Of a stretch of 64,000 bases of DNA, positions 17,281 through 26,450 are shown piece by piece. The translations under genes and the position numbers were made by a program. This DNA comes from an archaeon (lineage in GTDB: Archaea > Methanobacteriota_B > Thermococci > Methanofastidiosales > NM3), in NCBI GenBank assembly GCA_004212155.1, contig RXIG01000008.1, positions 1 to 64,000 of the forward strand, in the 5' to 3' direction. The notes under the pieces are model-generated. The model was not told the DNA's origin, did not search any database, and saw nothing but the letters and a program-made list of their open reading frames with translations. Position 1 is the stretch's first letter. Each line of letters starts with the position of its first letter.

Positions 17281-18620
17281 TGGACTCACTAGAAGATTTG
17301 TATGAATTGGTTGATTTTAACGACAACATCACCCAGGACCTGTATGCGAAGTACAACGTCAAGCGAGGTCTCCGCAATCCGGACGGAAGCGGCGTGCTCG
17401 TGGGGCTCACCAACATCTCAGCGGTGTTTGGGTTCACGAAAAAGGACGAGGATGTCGTCCCCATCGAGGGTGAGCTCTACTACCGCGGATTTTCCATCAA
17501 GGACCTTGTGAAGGGATTCCAGGACGAGGGCAGACATGGTTTTGACGAGAGCGCGTTCCTCGTACTCTTCGGCAAGCTGCCCACACAGGAGGAGCTCGAC
17601 CTCTACACGCAGCGGCTCAAGGCGCTGCGTCCGCTCTACCCGGGATTCAACGAGACGGTGATCATGCGCTACAACTGCAAGAACATCATGAACATGCTCG
17701 GCAGGAGCGTGCTCGCCCTCTACACGTTCGACAACGACCCCGAAAGCATCACCACGAGAAACCTCATGCACCAGTCGATCAATCTCATCGCGAAGTTCCC
17801 GACGATCGTGGCCTACTCGTACCACGCCATGCGCCACAAGTTCTACGACGACAGCCTCGTCGTCCACCATCCGCGCGACGACCTGACGACGGTTGAGAAC
17901 TTCCTCTACATGCTGCGAAAGTCAGGCGACTTCACGCAGCTTGAGGCCGACACGCTCGACCTTGCGCTCATGCTCCACATCGACCACGGCGGCGGCAACA
18001 ACTCGACGTTCACCACCCACGTGGTGAGTTCGAGCGGCACCGACACCTACTCGGCGATCACCGCGGCGATAGGGTCGCTCAAGGGGCCGCTCCACGGCGG
18101 TGCCAACAGGTCGGTCACCGACATGATGGACGACTTCAAGGAGAAGGTCACCGACTGGTCCGACGAGGGCGAGATCGAGGACCACCTCAGAAAGATCCTC
18201 ACCAAGAAGGCGTTTGACAAGTCGGGCAAGGTCTACGGACTCGGCCATGCGGTCTACACGAAGTCGGACCCGCGAGCCGTGATCCTCAAGGACAAGGCGG
18301 CCGAGCTCGCCAAAGAGAAGGACCGTTATGATGAGTTCAAGCTCTACGATACGATCGAGCGGCTCACGCCCGACGTCTTCGAGGACGTCAAGGGGTATCC
18401 GAAGATCATATCGCCCAACGTCGACTTCTACTCCGGATTCGTCTACGACTGCCTCGACATACCGCGCGACGTCTACACGCCGCTCTTCGCGGTGGCACGC
18501 ATCGTCGGATGGTGTGCGCACCGCATCGAGGAGATACGAAACGGCAAGAAGATCATCAGACCCGCATACAAGAACGTCGCGTACTTCAAGAAGTACGTGC
18601 CGCTTACAGAGCGCCTTTGA
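17277..18620 (+). CDS. gltA: Citrate synthase
   Basis: Condenses acetyl-CoA with oxaloacetate. The 447-residue protein carries the catalytic histidines in [13 protein letters not shown] and [10 protein letters not shown], and [14 protein letters not shown] near the active-site arginine and lysine. It is Si-type by sequence, not the Re-citrate synthase related to isopropylmalate synthase that some methanogens use. The ATG overlaps the icd stop by four bases. The operon ends here, followed by a hairpin and a T run. Confidence 0.93.
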   Translation: MMDSLEDLYELVDFNDNITQDLYAKYNVKRGLRNPDGSGVLVGLTNISAVFGFTKKDEDVVPIEGELYYRGFSIKDLVKGFQDEGRHGFDESAFLVLFGKLPTQEELDLYTQRLKALRPLYPGFNETVIMRYNCKNIMNMLGRSVLALYTFDNDPESITTRNLMHQSINLIAKFPTIVAYSYHAMRHKFYDDSLVVHHPRDDLTTVENFLYMLRKSGDFTQLEADTLDLALMLHIDHGGGNNSTFTTHVVSSSGTDTYSAITAAIGSLKGPLHGGANRSVTDMMDDFKEKVTDWSDEGEIEDHLRKILTKKAFDKSGKVYGLGHAVYTKSDPRAVILKDKAAELAKEKDRYDEFKLYDTIERLTPDVFEDVKGYPKIISPNVDFYSGFVYDCLDIPRDVYTPLFAVARIVGWCAHRIEEIRNGKKIIRPAYKNVAYFKKYVPLTERL

Positions 18621-18650
18621 GGCGCCTCCCTTTTCTTTTTCATTTTTATT
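18611..18650 (+). terminator. Hairpin plus T-rich terminator of the acn operon
   Basis: GCGCCT (18611-18616) and AGGCGC (18620-18625) pair around a three-base loop that overlaps the gltA stop codon. A T-rich stretch follows (TTTTCTTTTTCATTTTTATT). The thiL gene comes from the opposite side, so the terminator lies between convergent genes. Confidence 0.55.
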
Positions 18651-18680
18651 ACTCGCAGGCACACGCCGGATGGCGCGGGG

Positions 18681-19673
18681 TCACATGAAGTGGTCAAACC
18701 CTCCCCGCAGGGGCTCGCGCTTCCCGTCAATGTCAAGGGTCGTTCCCCCGGATCGTGCGGTCACGCGCCCGACGATGGAAAAGTCGCCGAACACTGCCCT
18801 GAGCGCATCTATCTCACGCTCGGGCATGGTGAAGGCGAGCTCGAAGTCCTCACCGCCATAGAGAGCGTAGTCGTAGGCGGATTCATGCAGCGCCTCGGCC
18901 GCCGTGACGGCGGCTGGTGCGAGCGGTATCCTGTCACGGCATATCACGGCGCCTGTATTACTTTGCTCGCAGATGTGGGCCACCTCGCTTGCGAGCCCGT
19001 CGCTGACATCGATCATGGCGTGGGCGTGGGCGGCGATGGCGTGTGCCTCCGCCCTTGTACGCGCCCTTGGTTCGAGATGGCCGCTGCGGTCGCCCTCGAT
19101 GCCTGACATCAGCATCCTCAGGCCCCCCATGCTCTTGCCCAGCGCCCCCGTAACGCAGATGAGGTCGCCTTCTTGCGCCATGGCCCTTGTGCGCAGGAAG
19201 GCGCATTTCACCTCGCCGATGAGCGTGAGATTCAAAACAAGCCTGTCGCCGCGCGTCGTGTCGCCGCCGATGATCGAGAGGCCGTGCCTGCGCGCCGAGG
19301 CGTAGATGCCTTCATAGAGCCTGTCGACAAACGAGAGCGTGGTCTGTGCAGGAAGCGACATCGAGATGATGCCGTGGCGTGGCGCGCCACCCATCGAGAC
19401 GATGTCAGAAACGTTGGACTCGACGAGCTTGCCGCCTATCTGCTCGGGCGTGTACCATTTGTGCGAAAAGTGGTCGTCCTCGACCATCATGTCCGCGGTG
19501 ACCAGGAGGTAGGTGTCATCATCCTTGCGGATGACGGCGCAGTCGTCCCCGACGCCTATGATGACATCGGGGTCGGTGATCTGCTGCGATTCGGTCAGCC
19601 GTTTGATCAGGGCAAACTCCCCACCGATGTCGCCGACCAGGACATCGTCTCCGTCACGCTTTTTGGCCGTCAC
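18681..19673 (-). CDS. thiL: Thiamine-monophosphate kinase ThiL
   Basis: Phosphorylates thiamine monophosphate to the diphosphate cofactor. The protein has about 330 residues in the PurM/HypE fold. Visible are GEFALIKRLT, the metal-binding GVGDDCAVI, VTADMMVEDDHF, the LPAQTTLSFVDRLYEGI region, and GGEDFELAFT near the C-terminus. I prefer the GTG at 19673 after GGGGTG; a GTG at 19682 is also in frame. It is a single gene convergent with citrate synthase. Confidence 0.92.
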   Translation of the reverse strand: MTAKKRDGDDVLVGDIGGEFALIKRLTESQQITDPDVIIGVGDDCAVIRKDDDTYLLVTADMMVEDDHFSHKWYTPEQIGGKLVESNVSDIVSMGGAPRHGIISMSLPAQTTLSFVDRLYEGIYASARRHGLSIIGGDTTRGDRLVLNLTLIGEVKCAFLRTRAMAQEGDLICVTGALGKSMGGLRMLMSGIEGDRSGHLEPRARTRAEAHAIAAHAHAMIDVSDGLASEVAHICEQSNTGAVICRDRIPLAPAAVTAAEALHESAYDYALYGGEDFELAFTMPEREIDALRAVFGDFSIVGRVTARSGGTTLDIDGKREPLRGGFDHFM

Positions 19674-19829
19674 GTGGCTCACACCCCTATCATCGTGGGA
19701 CTCGGCCCTTTTATAATCTGCTGAATTGCCGCATGCGGTACGAAAGAAAAACGAATAAACGGCAAAATATAAACAGATTTTTATGCTCGGGCGTGCATAG
19801 TCTATATCGCACGCAATGTGCAGGGAGGA

Positions 19830-20273
19830 ATGAATTTGTCAGAATTGAAAGACAAGATTGAAAGCTATCTCAAGGATCACGACTACATGACGGTCGCAAC
19901 GGCGGCACCCGATGCCACCCCACGCGCGGCCACCGTCTCCTATGCATGCGAGGGCATGACCATCTACTTCTCGACTGGTCCGTCGACAGAGAAGTACAAA
20001 AACATCGAGTCCAAGCCCGCGGTCGCATGCACGGTCGACGATGACGAGAAGGACTGGAGCAAGATCAAGGGCGTGCAGCTCACGGGATTTGCCACCATCG
20101 TCAGCGACGAGGAGGAACAGAGCGCAGCGTTCGACCTGCTCGCAAGCAAGTTCCCGCAGATGAAGGATATGCCCCCGAAGGTACGACCAAAGATCATCAG
20201 GATCGACCCCAAGGCAGCCTACTTCATCGATAATACGGTATCGTTCGGACACAGGGACAAGGCAGAGTTCTAG
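19830..20273 (+). CDS. Pyridoxamine 5'-phosphate oxidase-like flavin-binding protein
   Basis: A small split-barrel protein of 147 residues. The pattern YMTVATAAPDATPRAATVSY, then IYFSTGPSTEKYKNIESKP and VQLTGFATIVSD, is typical of the pyridoxamine phosphate oxidase-like FMN/F420-binding superfamily. Substrate cannot be assigned; archaeal relatives include FMN-binding and F420-binding proteins. The ATG follows GGGAGG by two bases; an in-frame GTG upstream (19818) has no SD. A TATA-like AAAATATAAACAG lies near 19770. Single-gene unit. Confidence 0.75.
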   Translation: MNLSELKDKIESYLKDHDYMTVATAAPDATPRAATVSYACEGMTIYFSTGPSTEKYKNIESKPAVACTVDDDEKDWSKIKGVQLTGFATIVSDEEEQSAAFDLLASKFPQMKDMPPKVRPKIIRIDPKAAYFIDNTVSFGHRDKAEF

Positions 20274-20304
20274 ACTCTGCCGCCCTATTTTGATAAAAGC
20301 TATT

Positions 20305-20724
20305 CTACGGTGCTGCTTCCTTTTCAAGCGGCATCGAGATGACGCCGGGCACACCGCGCATCTCGAGATAGTCCATCTCGTCGAGCGGCGGACATGCAAG
20401 GAGAATGTAGTCATCGAAGTTCGAGTAGATGAACACTTCCCAGTCGTCGTCCCAGCTCACGCTGTCGCGCGTCTTCTTGTCGAATCGTATCGTGTTTCGC
20501 TTCGACTTGAGAAGCCGTGCCTTGCCAAGCGCCTGGAGCGACCTGAACCGACGTCCGGTCCAGAACGCGCGCTTGAGCAGAAGCATCGTGTCCGAGAGCT
20601 TGAAGACGGCAAAGATGTCGTCTGTGAGCTCGATCTCCTCGGGCAACGATACCCAACATGCCTTGTCTGAGACCTTCACGTAGGTCGATCCCTCAAATTC
20701 GAACGAGCTGACCGAAAACATCAT
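20305..20724 (-). CDS. Unrecognised protein, second gene of a pair
   Basis: A soluble 139-residue protein rich in beta strand: MMFSVSSFEFEGSTYVKVSD, ACWVSLPEEIELTDD, DDDWEVFIYSNFDDYILLA. It ends in an acidic and hydrophobic tail without a transmembrane segment. I do not recognise the family. It overlaps the upstream gene by four bases (20721-20724) and has a strong SD (GGAGGG), so the two are translated together. The alternating pattern would suit a small adaptor or nucleic-acid-binding domain, but nothing specific supports that. Confidence 0.6.
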   Translation of the reverse strand: MMFSVSSFEFEGSTYVKVSDKACWVSLPEEIELTDDIFAVFKLSDTMLLLKRAFWTGRRFRSLQALGKARLLKSKRNTIRFDKKTRDSVSWDDDWEVFIYSNFDDYILLACPPLDEMDYLEMRGVPGVISMPLEKEAAP

Positions 20725-21029
20725 CGTCCCTCCACGATGTGGTTTAAGCGTACCAGGATGAGATACGAATTGCAGGGCGAAAGCTTGTCCCCCATCGCCT
20801 CGAACATGTCGTCTATCTGCTCCAATAGTTCGTTCCTGTCGACGCTAAACACCGGATTGTCGAGCTTGTCGACGATCTTGTTGATGCAGAAGTCGGCGAT
20901 GTAGTGCTTTTTCATCTTGCGCAGCTTGAGGTAGGTCTGCTTGTCGATGTAGATGGGGTAGTACTCGACCTCCTCCTGCCACTCGATGCGCTGTGGCCCC
21001 TCTTCCCATTTGTTATTGCCGTGTTCCAT
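20721..21029 (-). CDS. Unrecognised protein, first gene of a pair
   Basis: A 102-residue acidic, soluble protein. The N-terminal half contains EEVEYYPIYIDKQTYLKLRKMKK in segments, and the C-terminal half is helical with aromatic and charged residues (LLEQIDDMFEAMG). No family is recognised and no metal motif is seen. It lies directly downstream of an excellent TATA/BRE promoter (21095-21110) and is coupled to the next gene, so the pair is likely well expressed. Confidence 0.6.
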   Translation of the reverse strand: MEHGNNKWEEGPQRIEWQEEVEYYPIYIDKQTYLKLRKMKKHYIADFCINKIVDKLDNPVFSVDRNELLEQIDDMFEAMGDKLSPCNSYLILVRLNHIVEGR

Positions 21030-21094
21030 CTATGTTCCCTCGATTGCGTAATATCATAAAATCAGTGGCAATTGTCGCCACCTCATTGTGGTAG

Positions 21095-21110
21095 TATTTA
21101 AACCTTTCGG
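21095..21110 (-). promoter_or_regulatory. Consensus BRE/TATA promoter of the unrecognised pair
   Basis: On the minus strand CCGAAAGGTTTAAATA is nearly the ideal archaeal BRE plus TATA sequence. Transcription should start near 21072, leaving a leader of about 40 nt before the ATG at 21029. Such a strong promoter suggests the two downstream genes of unknown function are not silent. Confidence 0.7.
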
Positions 21111-21197
21111 CACGGTATAATTACTAATTGTAAATTTATCTTGGTATTTTACTTATTTTGAAAAAAGTAAAATATTATAATTTACTAAATGACCAAA

Positions 21198-21851
21198 TTA
21201 GTCTCCCATGAACAACTTCTTGACAAAGGCGACCATGTTGCTCTTGGCAAGCACGAAGAGCCGTGCACCCGGTTCGATGACCGTATCGCCCTTCGGGATG
21301 AGCAGCTTCTCGTCACGGTAGTAGGCGACGACGACGAAGTCCTTGGAGGGGATCTCCTTGAGCTTCTTGTGGGCGACCGCGGAGCGCTCGCCGACGATCA
21401 TCTCGAGGATCTCGGCCTGTCCGCCACCGATGACGGTAAGGTCGATGACATCCGGGCGCATGATGAAGCGTTCGATCGACTGCGCGGCAGTGAGCTCGGG
21501 CGAGACAACGATGGAGACGCCAAGCTTTCGGAATATCTCCGACTTCTGGAAGTCCGCTACACGGGCGATCGTCGTGTTGACCCCGTACTCCTTGGCAAGC
21601 AGGCAACCGGTGAGGTTTGACCCGTCATCGCCCGTCACGGCGACGAACGCGTCGGCCGTGAATATGTTTACCTCCTCGAGGCCGCGGATCGTGGTGCCGT
21701 CGTCGTTGACGACAAGGGCGTCAAGCTCCGCGGATATCTCGGTGGCACGGTCCTTGTCGATCTCGATGACAGTGACCTCATGGCCCCTGTTCACGAGGGA
21801 CTTGGCAAGATTGTTGCCAATCCTGCCACCGCCCATAATGATGATGTACAT
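21198..21851 (-). CDS. trkA: TrkA-type potassium channel/transporter regulatory subunit
   Basis: A 217-residue cytosolic protein with an RCK_N Rossmann domain (MYIIIMGGGRIGNNLAKSLV with the GxGxxG-like nucleotide loop; acidic EID near residue 31) and an RCK_C domain (residues about 135-217; GGGQAEILEMIVGERSAV and IPKGDTVIEPGARLFVLA). It binds NAD(H) or nucleotides and gates a Trk/Ktr membrane subunit, which is not in this window. SD AAGGTGA precedes the ATG. It follows secD by ten bases, so it may be co-transcribed with the Sec genes. Confidence 0.9.
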   Translation of the reverse strand: MYIIIMGGGRIGNNLAKSLVNRGHEVTVIEIDKDRATEISAELDALVVNDDGTTIRGLEEVNIFTADAFVAVTGDDGSNLTGCLLAKEYGVNTTIARVADFQKSEIFRKLGVSIVVSPELTAAQSIERFIMRPDVIDLTVIGGGQAEILEMIVGERSAVAHKKLKEIPSKDFVVVAYYRDEKLLIPKGDTVIEPGARLFVLAKSNMVAFVKKLFMGD

Positions 21852-21860
21852 GGTTTCACC

Positions 21861-23621
21861 TTACTCTGAGGTCAGGTCTTCCTTCCCGAGCGCCAGATTG
21901 ATGATGCGGGCATATGTTGGTCGCGTGATAAACACTCCGACGATGATACCTATAATGGTTACGATTGCAAAGCCCCTGAGCACGCCAAGTTGCATGTAGG
22001 CGAGCGGGATCATCGCACATATCGTCGTCGCGGCGGATGCGAAGATGATCGAGAACGCCCGAGAGATGCGCTTGGAAAGGCTCGTCCTGATCTTTGACGT
22101 CGTCGAGGACGGCTCGCCCCGTATGACCTCGTCGGTGATGATCACCATCTGGTCGACGCCCGTACCGAGCGTGGCGAGCACGCCCGCGATCGAGGGCAGG
22201 TCGAGCTGGTGATTGATGACCACGGCCACGCCGAGCACGATGACGGTCTCGCTAAACGCCGTCAGGAGCATCGGCAGCGCCACCTTGGCCTTGCGGTAGC
22301 GAAGTGAGACGATGGCGGCGACCACGAGGAGCGCCCCGACGCCAGCCATCACGATCTGCTTGAGGAAGACGTCGCCGAGAGCGGGCGATGTGTACCCCTT
22401 CGAGACGATGCGCTGCTTGACGGGAAGCGCGCCCGCGTTGAGCTGGATCCAGAGGATACGTGCGCTCTCCTTGGCCTCCTCACCGACGCCGAACTGGGCG
22501 CTCAGGCCCCCGCCGTTCCAATTGCCGCTCTCGATCGCCTGTGCGAACGAGGTCGACAACGGTGCATCGAAGACGATCTGGTCGTCAAGCATCATGACGA
22601 TATAATGCGCGGATGGATTCTCGGTAGCGCCATACAGCTTGGCCTTGTTGGCAAACTCCTCGGCACCATCCTTGGAAAGCGTGAAGGGCACTTCCCACTG
22701 TCTCGTTTGCGAGAGGTTCGTGTAGTGGTCGACGTTCTTGATGGCGTCGCCGGTCACGAGGAGCGCAAGCTCGTCCTGTTCAGGGTCGGTTGCCTGGGAT
22801 GACGAGTTCTTGTCCACGACGATCTTGATCTCGAACTTGCCCTGCTCGGTGATGAGCTCCTCTGCCTGTTCGAGCTCAGTGGCGGCAAACTCCACCTCGA
22901 TATAGCGATTGTCAGAGATCGTCTTGACGGGAATATCGGCAAGACCGAGGTAGTTGAGCTTGGTGGAGAGTATGTCGCGGGTCTCCTGGGTCGTCTGCGG
23001 CGAGACGCGGTTTTGCAGTGCCGTGACCGTTGCGAGGTCACCGAGCTGCTCATCGTACCATTCAAGGAGGTGCTCCTCGAACTCATCGCGCGTCATCTCG
23101 TTTATCATCTGCTCCTCCTCTTCGGTGAGGGAGCGGCGCACCTCGAACCACTCGGCGTCCTCGAACGACACGAGCGTCACCTTGCTGCCATTGGTGATCG
23201 ACGAGAGCAGCTGCGCGTATGCCTGGTTGTCGGTCACCTCGACGGTGAATGTGTTCTCGTCCTCATCAAACGTCGTCGTAGCCCATGTCGTCGCAAGCGT
23301 TATGGCCTCCTTTACTGAAGCGAGGTCGTCCACCGCGTAGGTGATCGTCTCGTCGTCGGATGACACCTTCGTGATGTCGATCTCGGCGCTCTGTTCGATG
23401 AGGTGCTCGACGATGGGGTCTCGTTCACCCTGCAGCTGTACGAGATTTCCCTGCAGCTCAAGGATGATCGTCGAGCCGCCCTCGATCTCGATGCCGAACT
23501 CCAGGTTCGACGAGAATCCGTCGCCCCCGTATGTGGGGCTGATCGCCACGAGCGCGCCGATGAGCACGATGAGCCAGAGCACGATTCGCAGATTTCCCAT
23601 GATCGTCCTCGTGATGTTCAT
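21861..23621 (-). CDS. secD: Protein-export membrane protein SecD
   Basis: An RND-family subunit that uses the proton gradient to assist protein export at the Sec translocon. From ATG 23621 (SD GAGGAGG) it has 586 residues: one N-terminal transmembrane helix (NLRIVLWLIVLIGALVAI), a large external domain beginning with the EFGIEIEGGSTIILEL (D1) motif, and five C-terminal helices with GVLATLGTGVDQMVIITDE (D4-like) and the AATTICAMIPLAYM segment. It overlaps secF by ATGA. The order secF-secD (F first) is usual in archaea. Confidence 0.93.
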   Translation of the reverse strand: MNITRTIMGNLRIVLWLIVLIGALVAISPTYGGDGFSSNLEFGIEIEGGSTIILELQGNLVQLQGERDPIVEHLIEQSAEIDITKVSSDDETITYAVDDLASVKEAITLATTWATTTFDEDENTFTVEVTDNQAYAQLLSSITNGSKVTLVSFEDAEWFEVRRSLTEEEEQMINEMTRDEFEEHLLEWYDEQLGDLATVTALQNRVSPQTTQETRDILSTKLNYLGLADIPVKTISDNRYIEVEFAATELEQAEELITEQGKFEIKIVVDKNSSSQATDPEQDELALLVTGDAIKNVDHYTNLSQTRQWEVPFTLSKDGAEEFANKAKLYGATENPSAHYIVMMLDDQIVFDAPLSTSFAQAIESGNWNGGGLSAQFGVGEEAKESARILWIQLNAGALPVKQRIVSKGYTSPALGDVFLKQIVMAGVGALLVVAAIVSLRYRKAKVALPMLLTAFSETVIVLGVAVVINHQLDLPSIAGVLATLGTGVDQMVIITDEVIRGEPSSTTSKIRTSLSKRISRAFSIIFASAATTICAMIPLAYMQLGVLRGFAIVTIIGIIVGVFITRPTYARIINLALGKEDLTSE

Positions 23622-24511
23622 GCCGAACTCCTCCTCTTGCGTCGTGAGAGCTTCTTGCCCTCCTTGTTCTCGATATACCACATCAGGATGCCAGTGTTTA
23701 ACATCCACGTGTTGATGAGGTCGATGACGAGTGCGAAGATGAGCACGATGGCTATCGAATCGAGCGTCGGGTGTTGCGAGACCGCCCAGAGCACGAACAT
23801 GGCGGCAAGCGTGGTGAGCGTCATCGTGACACCGGTCTTCATCGCGCGTCGCACCTTTTCGTTGAGCTCGCCGCGGCGCTTGATGATCCTGGTCGTCAGG
23901 AGGATGTCCGAGTCGACGGAATACCCGATGACCATGAGCAGCGCGGCGATGGTGCCAAGCGTGAGCGTGATGCCAAGCGCGCTCATGATCGCCACCGTGA
24001 TGATGATGTCCGAGACGGCCGAGAGCACCACCGCAAGGCTTGGCACGGGAGAGCGGAAGACGATGAAGACGATGATCGACATGCCGATGAACGCGAAGAT
24101 GAGCGCCTGGGTCGCCTGTTCCCTGAAGCTGCTGCTCACCGTCGCGTCGAAGACGGAAAATGAGAGGTCGGCCTCCGGGTAATTATCTCTGAAAAACGAT
24201 TCCAGCTCACCCGAGGGGATGCTCGTTGGTGCCTCGACGAAGATGAGGTCCGACTGCAATCCCGGTGCCGGCTTGACCTTGAGCTGGGCCGAGTTGAAAC
24301 GGTCCTGCAGCTCCTGCTGCAGCGCGTCGGCGTCTACCGACAGGTTCGTGATCGTTATCTGTGTACCGCCCTCGAGGTCGGTACCAAGCGTCATGCCGTT
24401 CGTTGCGATTACGATGACAGATAATAGAAGCAATATGAGGGGAAATCCTATCAGAATCCTTCTGTCCCTGCCTGTAATGTTGATCCTATCAATAATCTCA
24501 TCCAGATTCAT
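23618..24511 (-). CDS. secF: Protein-export membrane protein SecF
   Basis: Partner of SecD. The 297-residue protein begins with a short cytosolic helix (MNLDEIIDRINITGRDRR), a first transmembrane helix (LIGFPLILLLLSVIVIATNG), then the external domain with LGTDLEGGTQITI, and five more helices with VIGYSVDSDILLTTRIIK and MTLTTLAAMFVLWAV. SD GGTGA precedes the ATG. Upstream, a TTTAAAAAG TATA-like box lies near 24597-24608 on the minus strand. It is the first gene of secF-secD-(trkA). Confidence 0.93.
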   Translation of the reverse strand: MNLDEIIDRINITGRDRRILIGFPLILLLLSVIVIATNGMTLGTDLEGGTQITITNLSVDADALQQELQDRFNSAQLKVKPAPGLQSDLIFVEAPTSIPSGELESFFRDNYPEADLSFSVFDATVSSSFREQATQALIFAFIGMSIIVFIVFRSPVPSLAVVLSAVSDIIITVAIMSALGITLTLGTIAALLMVIGYSVDSDILLTTRIIKRRGELNEKVRRAMKTGVTMTLTTLAAMFVLWAVSQHPTLDSIAIVLIFALVIDLINTWMLNTGILMWYIENKEGKKLSRRKRRSSA

Positions 24512-24714
24512 CAGCTCACCACGTCAGGATCGTCCGTTTGAGGGACCGGTTGAACAGATGGGTTCACCGTTGTAATACCTAAACATCGCATATGGTGCTT
24601 TTTAAACCTATCGACACCCCCGCGGCGCATTATCAGGCACATGTGCGAGGGGCATCATTTCGCGTCGCGGCGCTCATCGATACATTTTAATACCAGTGCG
24701 GAAAGTGAAAGGAT

Positions 24715-25473
24715 ATGCCATTTAAAAAGGGCGACAGGGTGCTTCTCGTCGACGAGAAGGGCAAGAAGTTCATGCTCGATTTGGGCGAGCGCGAGACGCT
24801 CCACACGCACCACGGCATCGTGGACCTTACCGAGATCGAAGGCAAGGAACCGGGATTCGTGGCCGTGACGCATATGAACCGCGAGTTCTCGGTGCTCGAG
24901 CCAACGCTTGTCGACTACCTGCAGAAGATGAAAAAGCTCCCCCAGACGATCCAGCTCAAGGACGCATGCCAGATCATTGCCCACACGGGGCTTTCCAACG
25001 GCAAGCGCGTCGTCGAGGCTGGCGTCGGCTCAGGCGCGCTCACGCTCTTTCTCGCAACGGCTGTGGCGCCCGATGGGCACGTCACATCCTATGAGATACG
25101 CGACGACTTCGCTAATCTCGCACAGAAGAATCTCGACGGCTACGGGGTGACCAACTACACCATACGCCGCCAGGACATCTACGATGGCATCGAGGAGCAC
25201 GACATCGACCTCGTCGCGCTCGACCTCCCCGAACCGCACCGCGTCACCGCCCACGCCCACGAGGCGCTCAAGCACGGCGGGCACCTGTTCTCGTTCTCGC
25301 CCACCATCGAGCAGGTCACGCGACTCTACGACTCGCTCGACAGGGACCTCTGGGTTGAGGTGACGACGATCGAGTGCATCACAAGGGAGTACGAGGTCAA
25401 ACGCACCGGCACGAGACCAAAAACGCTCATGCTGGGGCACACCGGCTACCTCTCATTCGCTCGTAAGAAGTGA
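24715..25473 (+). CDS. trmI: tRNA (adenine-N1)-methyltransferase TrmI
   Basis: Methylates adenosine 57/58 in the tRNA T-loop region using S-adenosylmethionine. The 252-residue protein has an N-terminal small beta domain (FKKGDRVLLVDEKGKKFMLD) and a Rossmann methyltransferase with motif I VVEAGVGSGALTLFLA and the catalytic-region LVALDLPEPHR. SD AAAGGAT precedes the ATG. The stop overlaps the region where the DMT transporter begins. Confidence 0.92.
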   Translation: MPFKKGDRVLLVDEKGKKFMLDLGERETLHTHHGIVDLTEIEGKEPGFVAVTHMNREFSVLEPTLVDYLQKMKKLPQTIQLKDACQIIAHTGLSNGKRVVEAGVGSGALTLFLATAVAPDGHVTSYEIRDDFANLAQKNLDGYGVTNYTIRRQDIYDGIEEHDIDLVALDLPEPHRVTAHAHEALKHGGHLFSFSPTIEQVTRLYDSLDRDLWVEVTTIECITREYEVKRTGTRPKTLMLGHTGYLSFARKK

Positions 25474-25478
25474 ACAGC

Positions 25479-26357
25479 ATGGCCTCCGGATACGGGAAAT
25501 GGTATGTCGTGCTCGTCGTGACCATGTTCCTCTGGGCAACGTTCTTTCCCGGGTCAAAGCATCTTACCGAGACGATATCCCCGCTGACGCTCTCGTTCTT
25601 GCGCTACTTCTTCGCCGTCATCGCGCTCGTGCCCTTCTCCCTCACACGGCGAGTCGAACGCGCCGATGTGTCCCGGCTCGTGGGACTCGGCGCGCTGGGC
25701 ATCGCGGGGTTCACGTTCCTGCTCTACAGCGGGCTCGCCCGCTCCACGGCGTCATCGTCCTCGATCATCGTCAACTCCCAGGCCATATTCGTTGCGTTCC
25801 TGTCGCCATGGCTCATCAAGGAGCATTTCACGAAGCGGCGCATCGCTGGCGCACTCGTGGGGGTGGCCGGCCTCGTGCTCGTCATCACGAACGGGGAGTC
25901 GCTTGGAAGCATCGTGTCAGAAGAATACTTTATCGGTGACATGCTGCTCATATGCGCTGCGCTTGCCATGGGCATCTACTCGATATACATGAAGGGCTAC
26001 GTCAGCAAGTACGGGAGCACGACCGCGACGTTCTACACCATGGTCTTCGGCCTTGCCCTGCTCACGCTTGCGCTCGTGGGTTACGGTGCGGCACCAGAGC
26101 TCGGCGACCTTACCGCGCCACAGTGGGCGATCGCCGCATACATCGGGGCCGTTCCCACCGCGCTCGTCTACATCGTGTTCAACTACTCGCTTCGCATCGT
26201 TGGCGTCGTCAATGCCACGGCGTTCAAGCTGCTGATGCCGATCTTTGCCGTCATGCTCTCCATCGCGCTCCTCTCGGAGGAGGCAACTGTCGCGATGCTC
26301 GTGGGGCTTGCGCTCGTGATCGGGGGCATATTCACCATCCAGTCGACGCGCCACTGA
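25479..26357 (+). CDS. DMT superfamily (EamA) transporter
   Basis: A drug/metabolite transporter with ten predicted transmembrane helices in two EamA halves (about residues 8-135 and 150-290). Segments include WYVVLVVTMFLWATFFPGSK at the start, LGIAGFTFLLYSGLARSTAS, and LLMPIFAVMLSIALLSEE near the end. The substrate is unknown; family members export amino acids, metabolites or nucleotide sugars. I chose ATG 25479; a GTG at 25470 that overlaps the trmI stop is also possible. It is probably co-transcribed with trmI. Confidence 0.85.
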   Translation: MASGYGKWYVVLVVTMFLWATFFPGSKHLTETISPLTLSFLRYFFAVIALVPFSLTRRVERADVSRLVGLGALGIAGFTFLLYSGLARSTASSSSIIVNSQAIFVAFLSPWLIKEHFTKRRIAGALVGVAGLVLVITNGESLGSIVSEEYFIGDMLLICAALAMGIYSIYMKGYVSKYGSTTATFYTMVFGLALLTLALVGYGAAPELGDLTAPQWAIAAYIGAVPTALVYIVFNYSLRIVGVVNATAFKLLMPIFAVMLSIALLSEEATVAMLVGLALVIGGIFTIQSTRH

Positions 26358-26404
26358 GCCACATGCTTTGAGATCTGGAGCGAAAAAACGGCCGCACCAT
26401 CTAA

Positions 26405-26416
26405 GAAAGGTTTAAA
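26405..26416 (+). promoter_or_regulatory. TATA box for carS
   Basis: AAGGTTTAAAAA is a BRE-TATA type element about 40 bp before the GTG of carS. Transcription should begin near 26438, close to the SD GGAGGT, so the leader is short. Confidence 0.5.
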
Positions 26417-26450
26417 AACGTGTCCTGAGTGCTAGTAGGGAGGTTATTAC

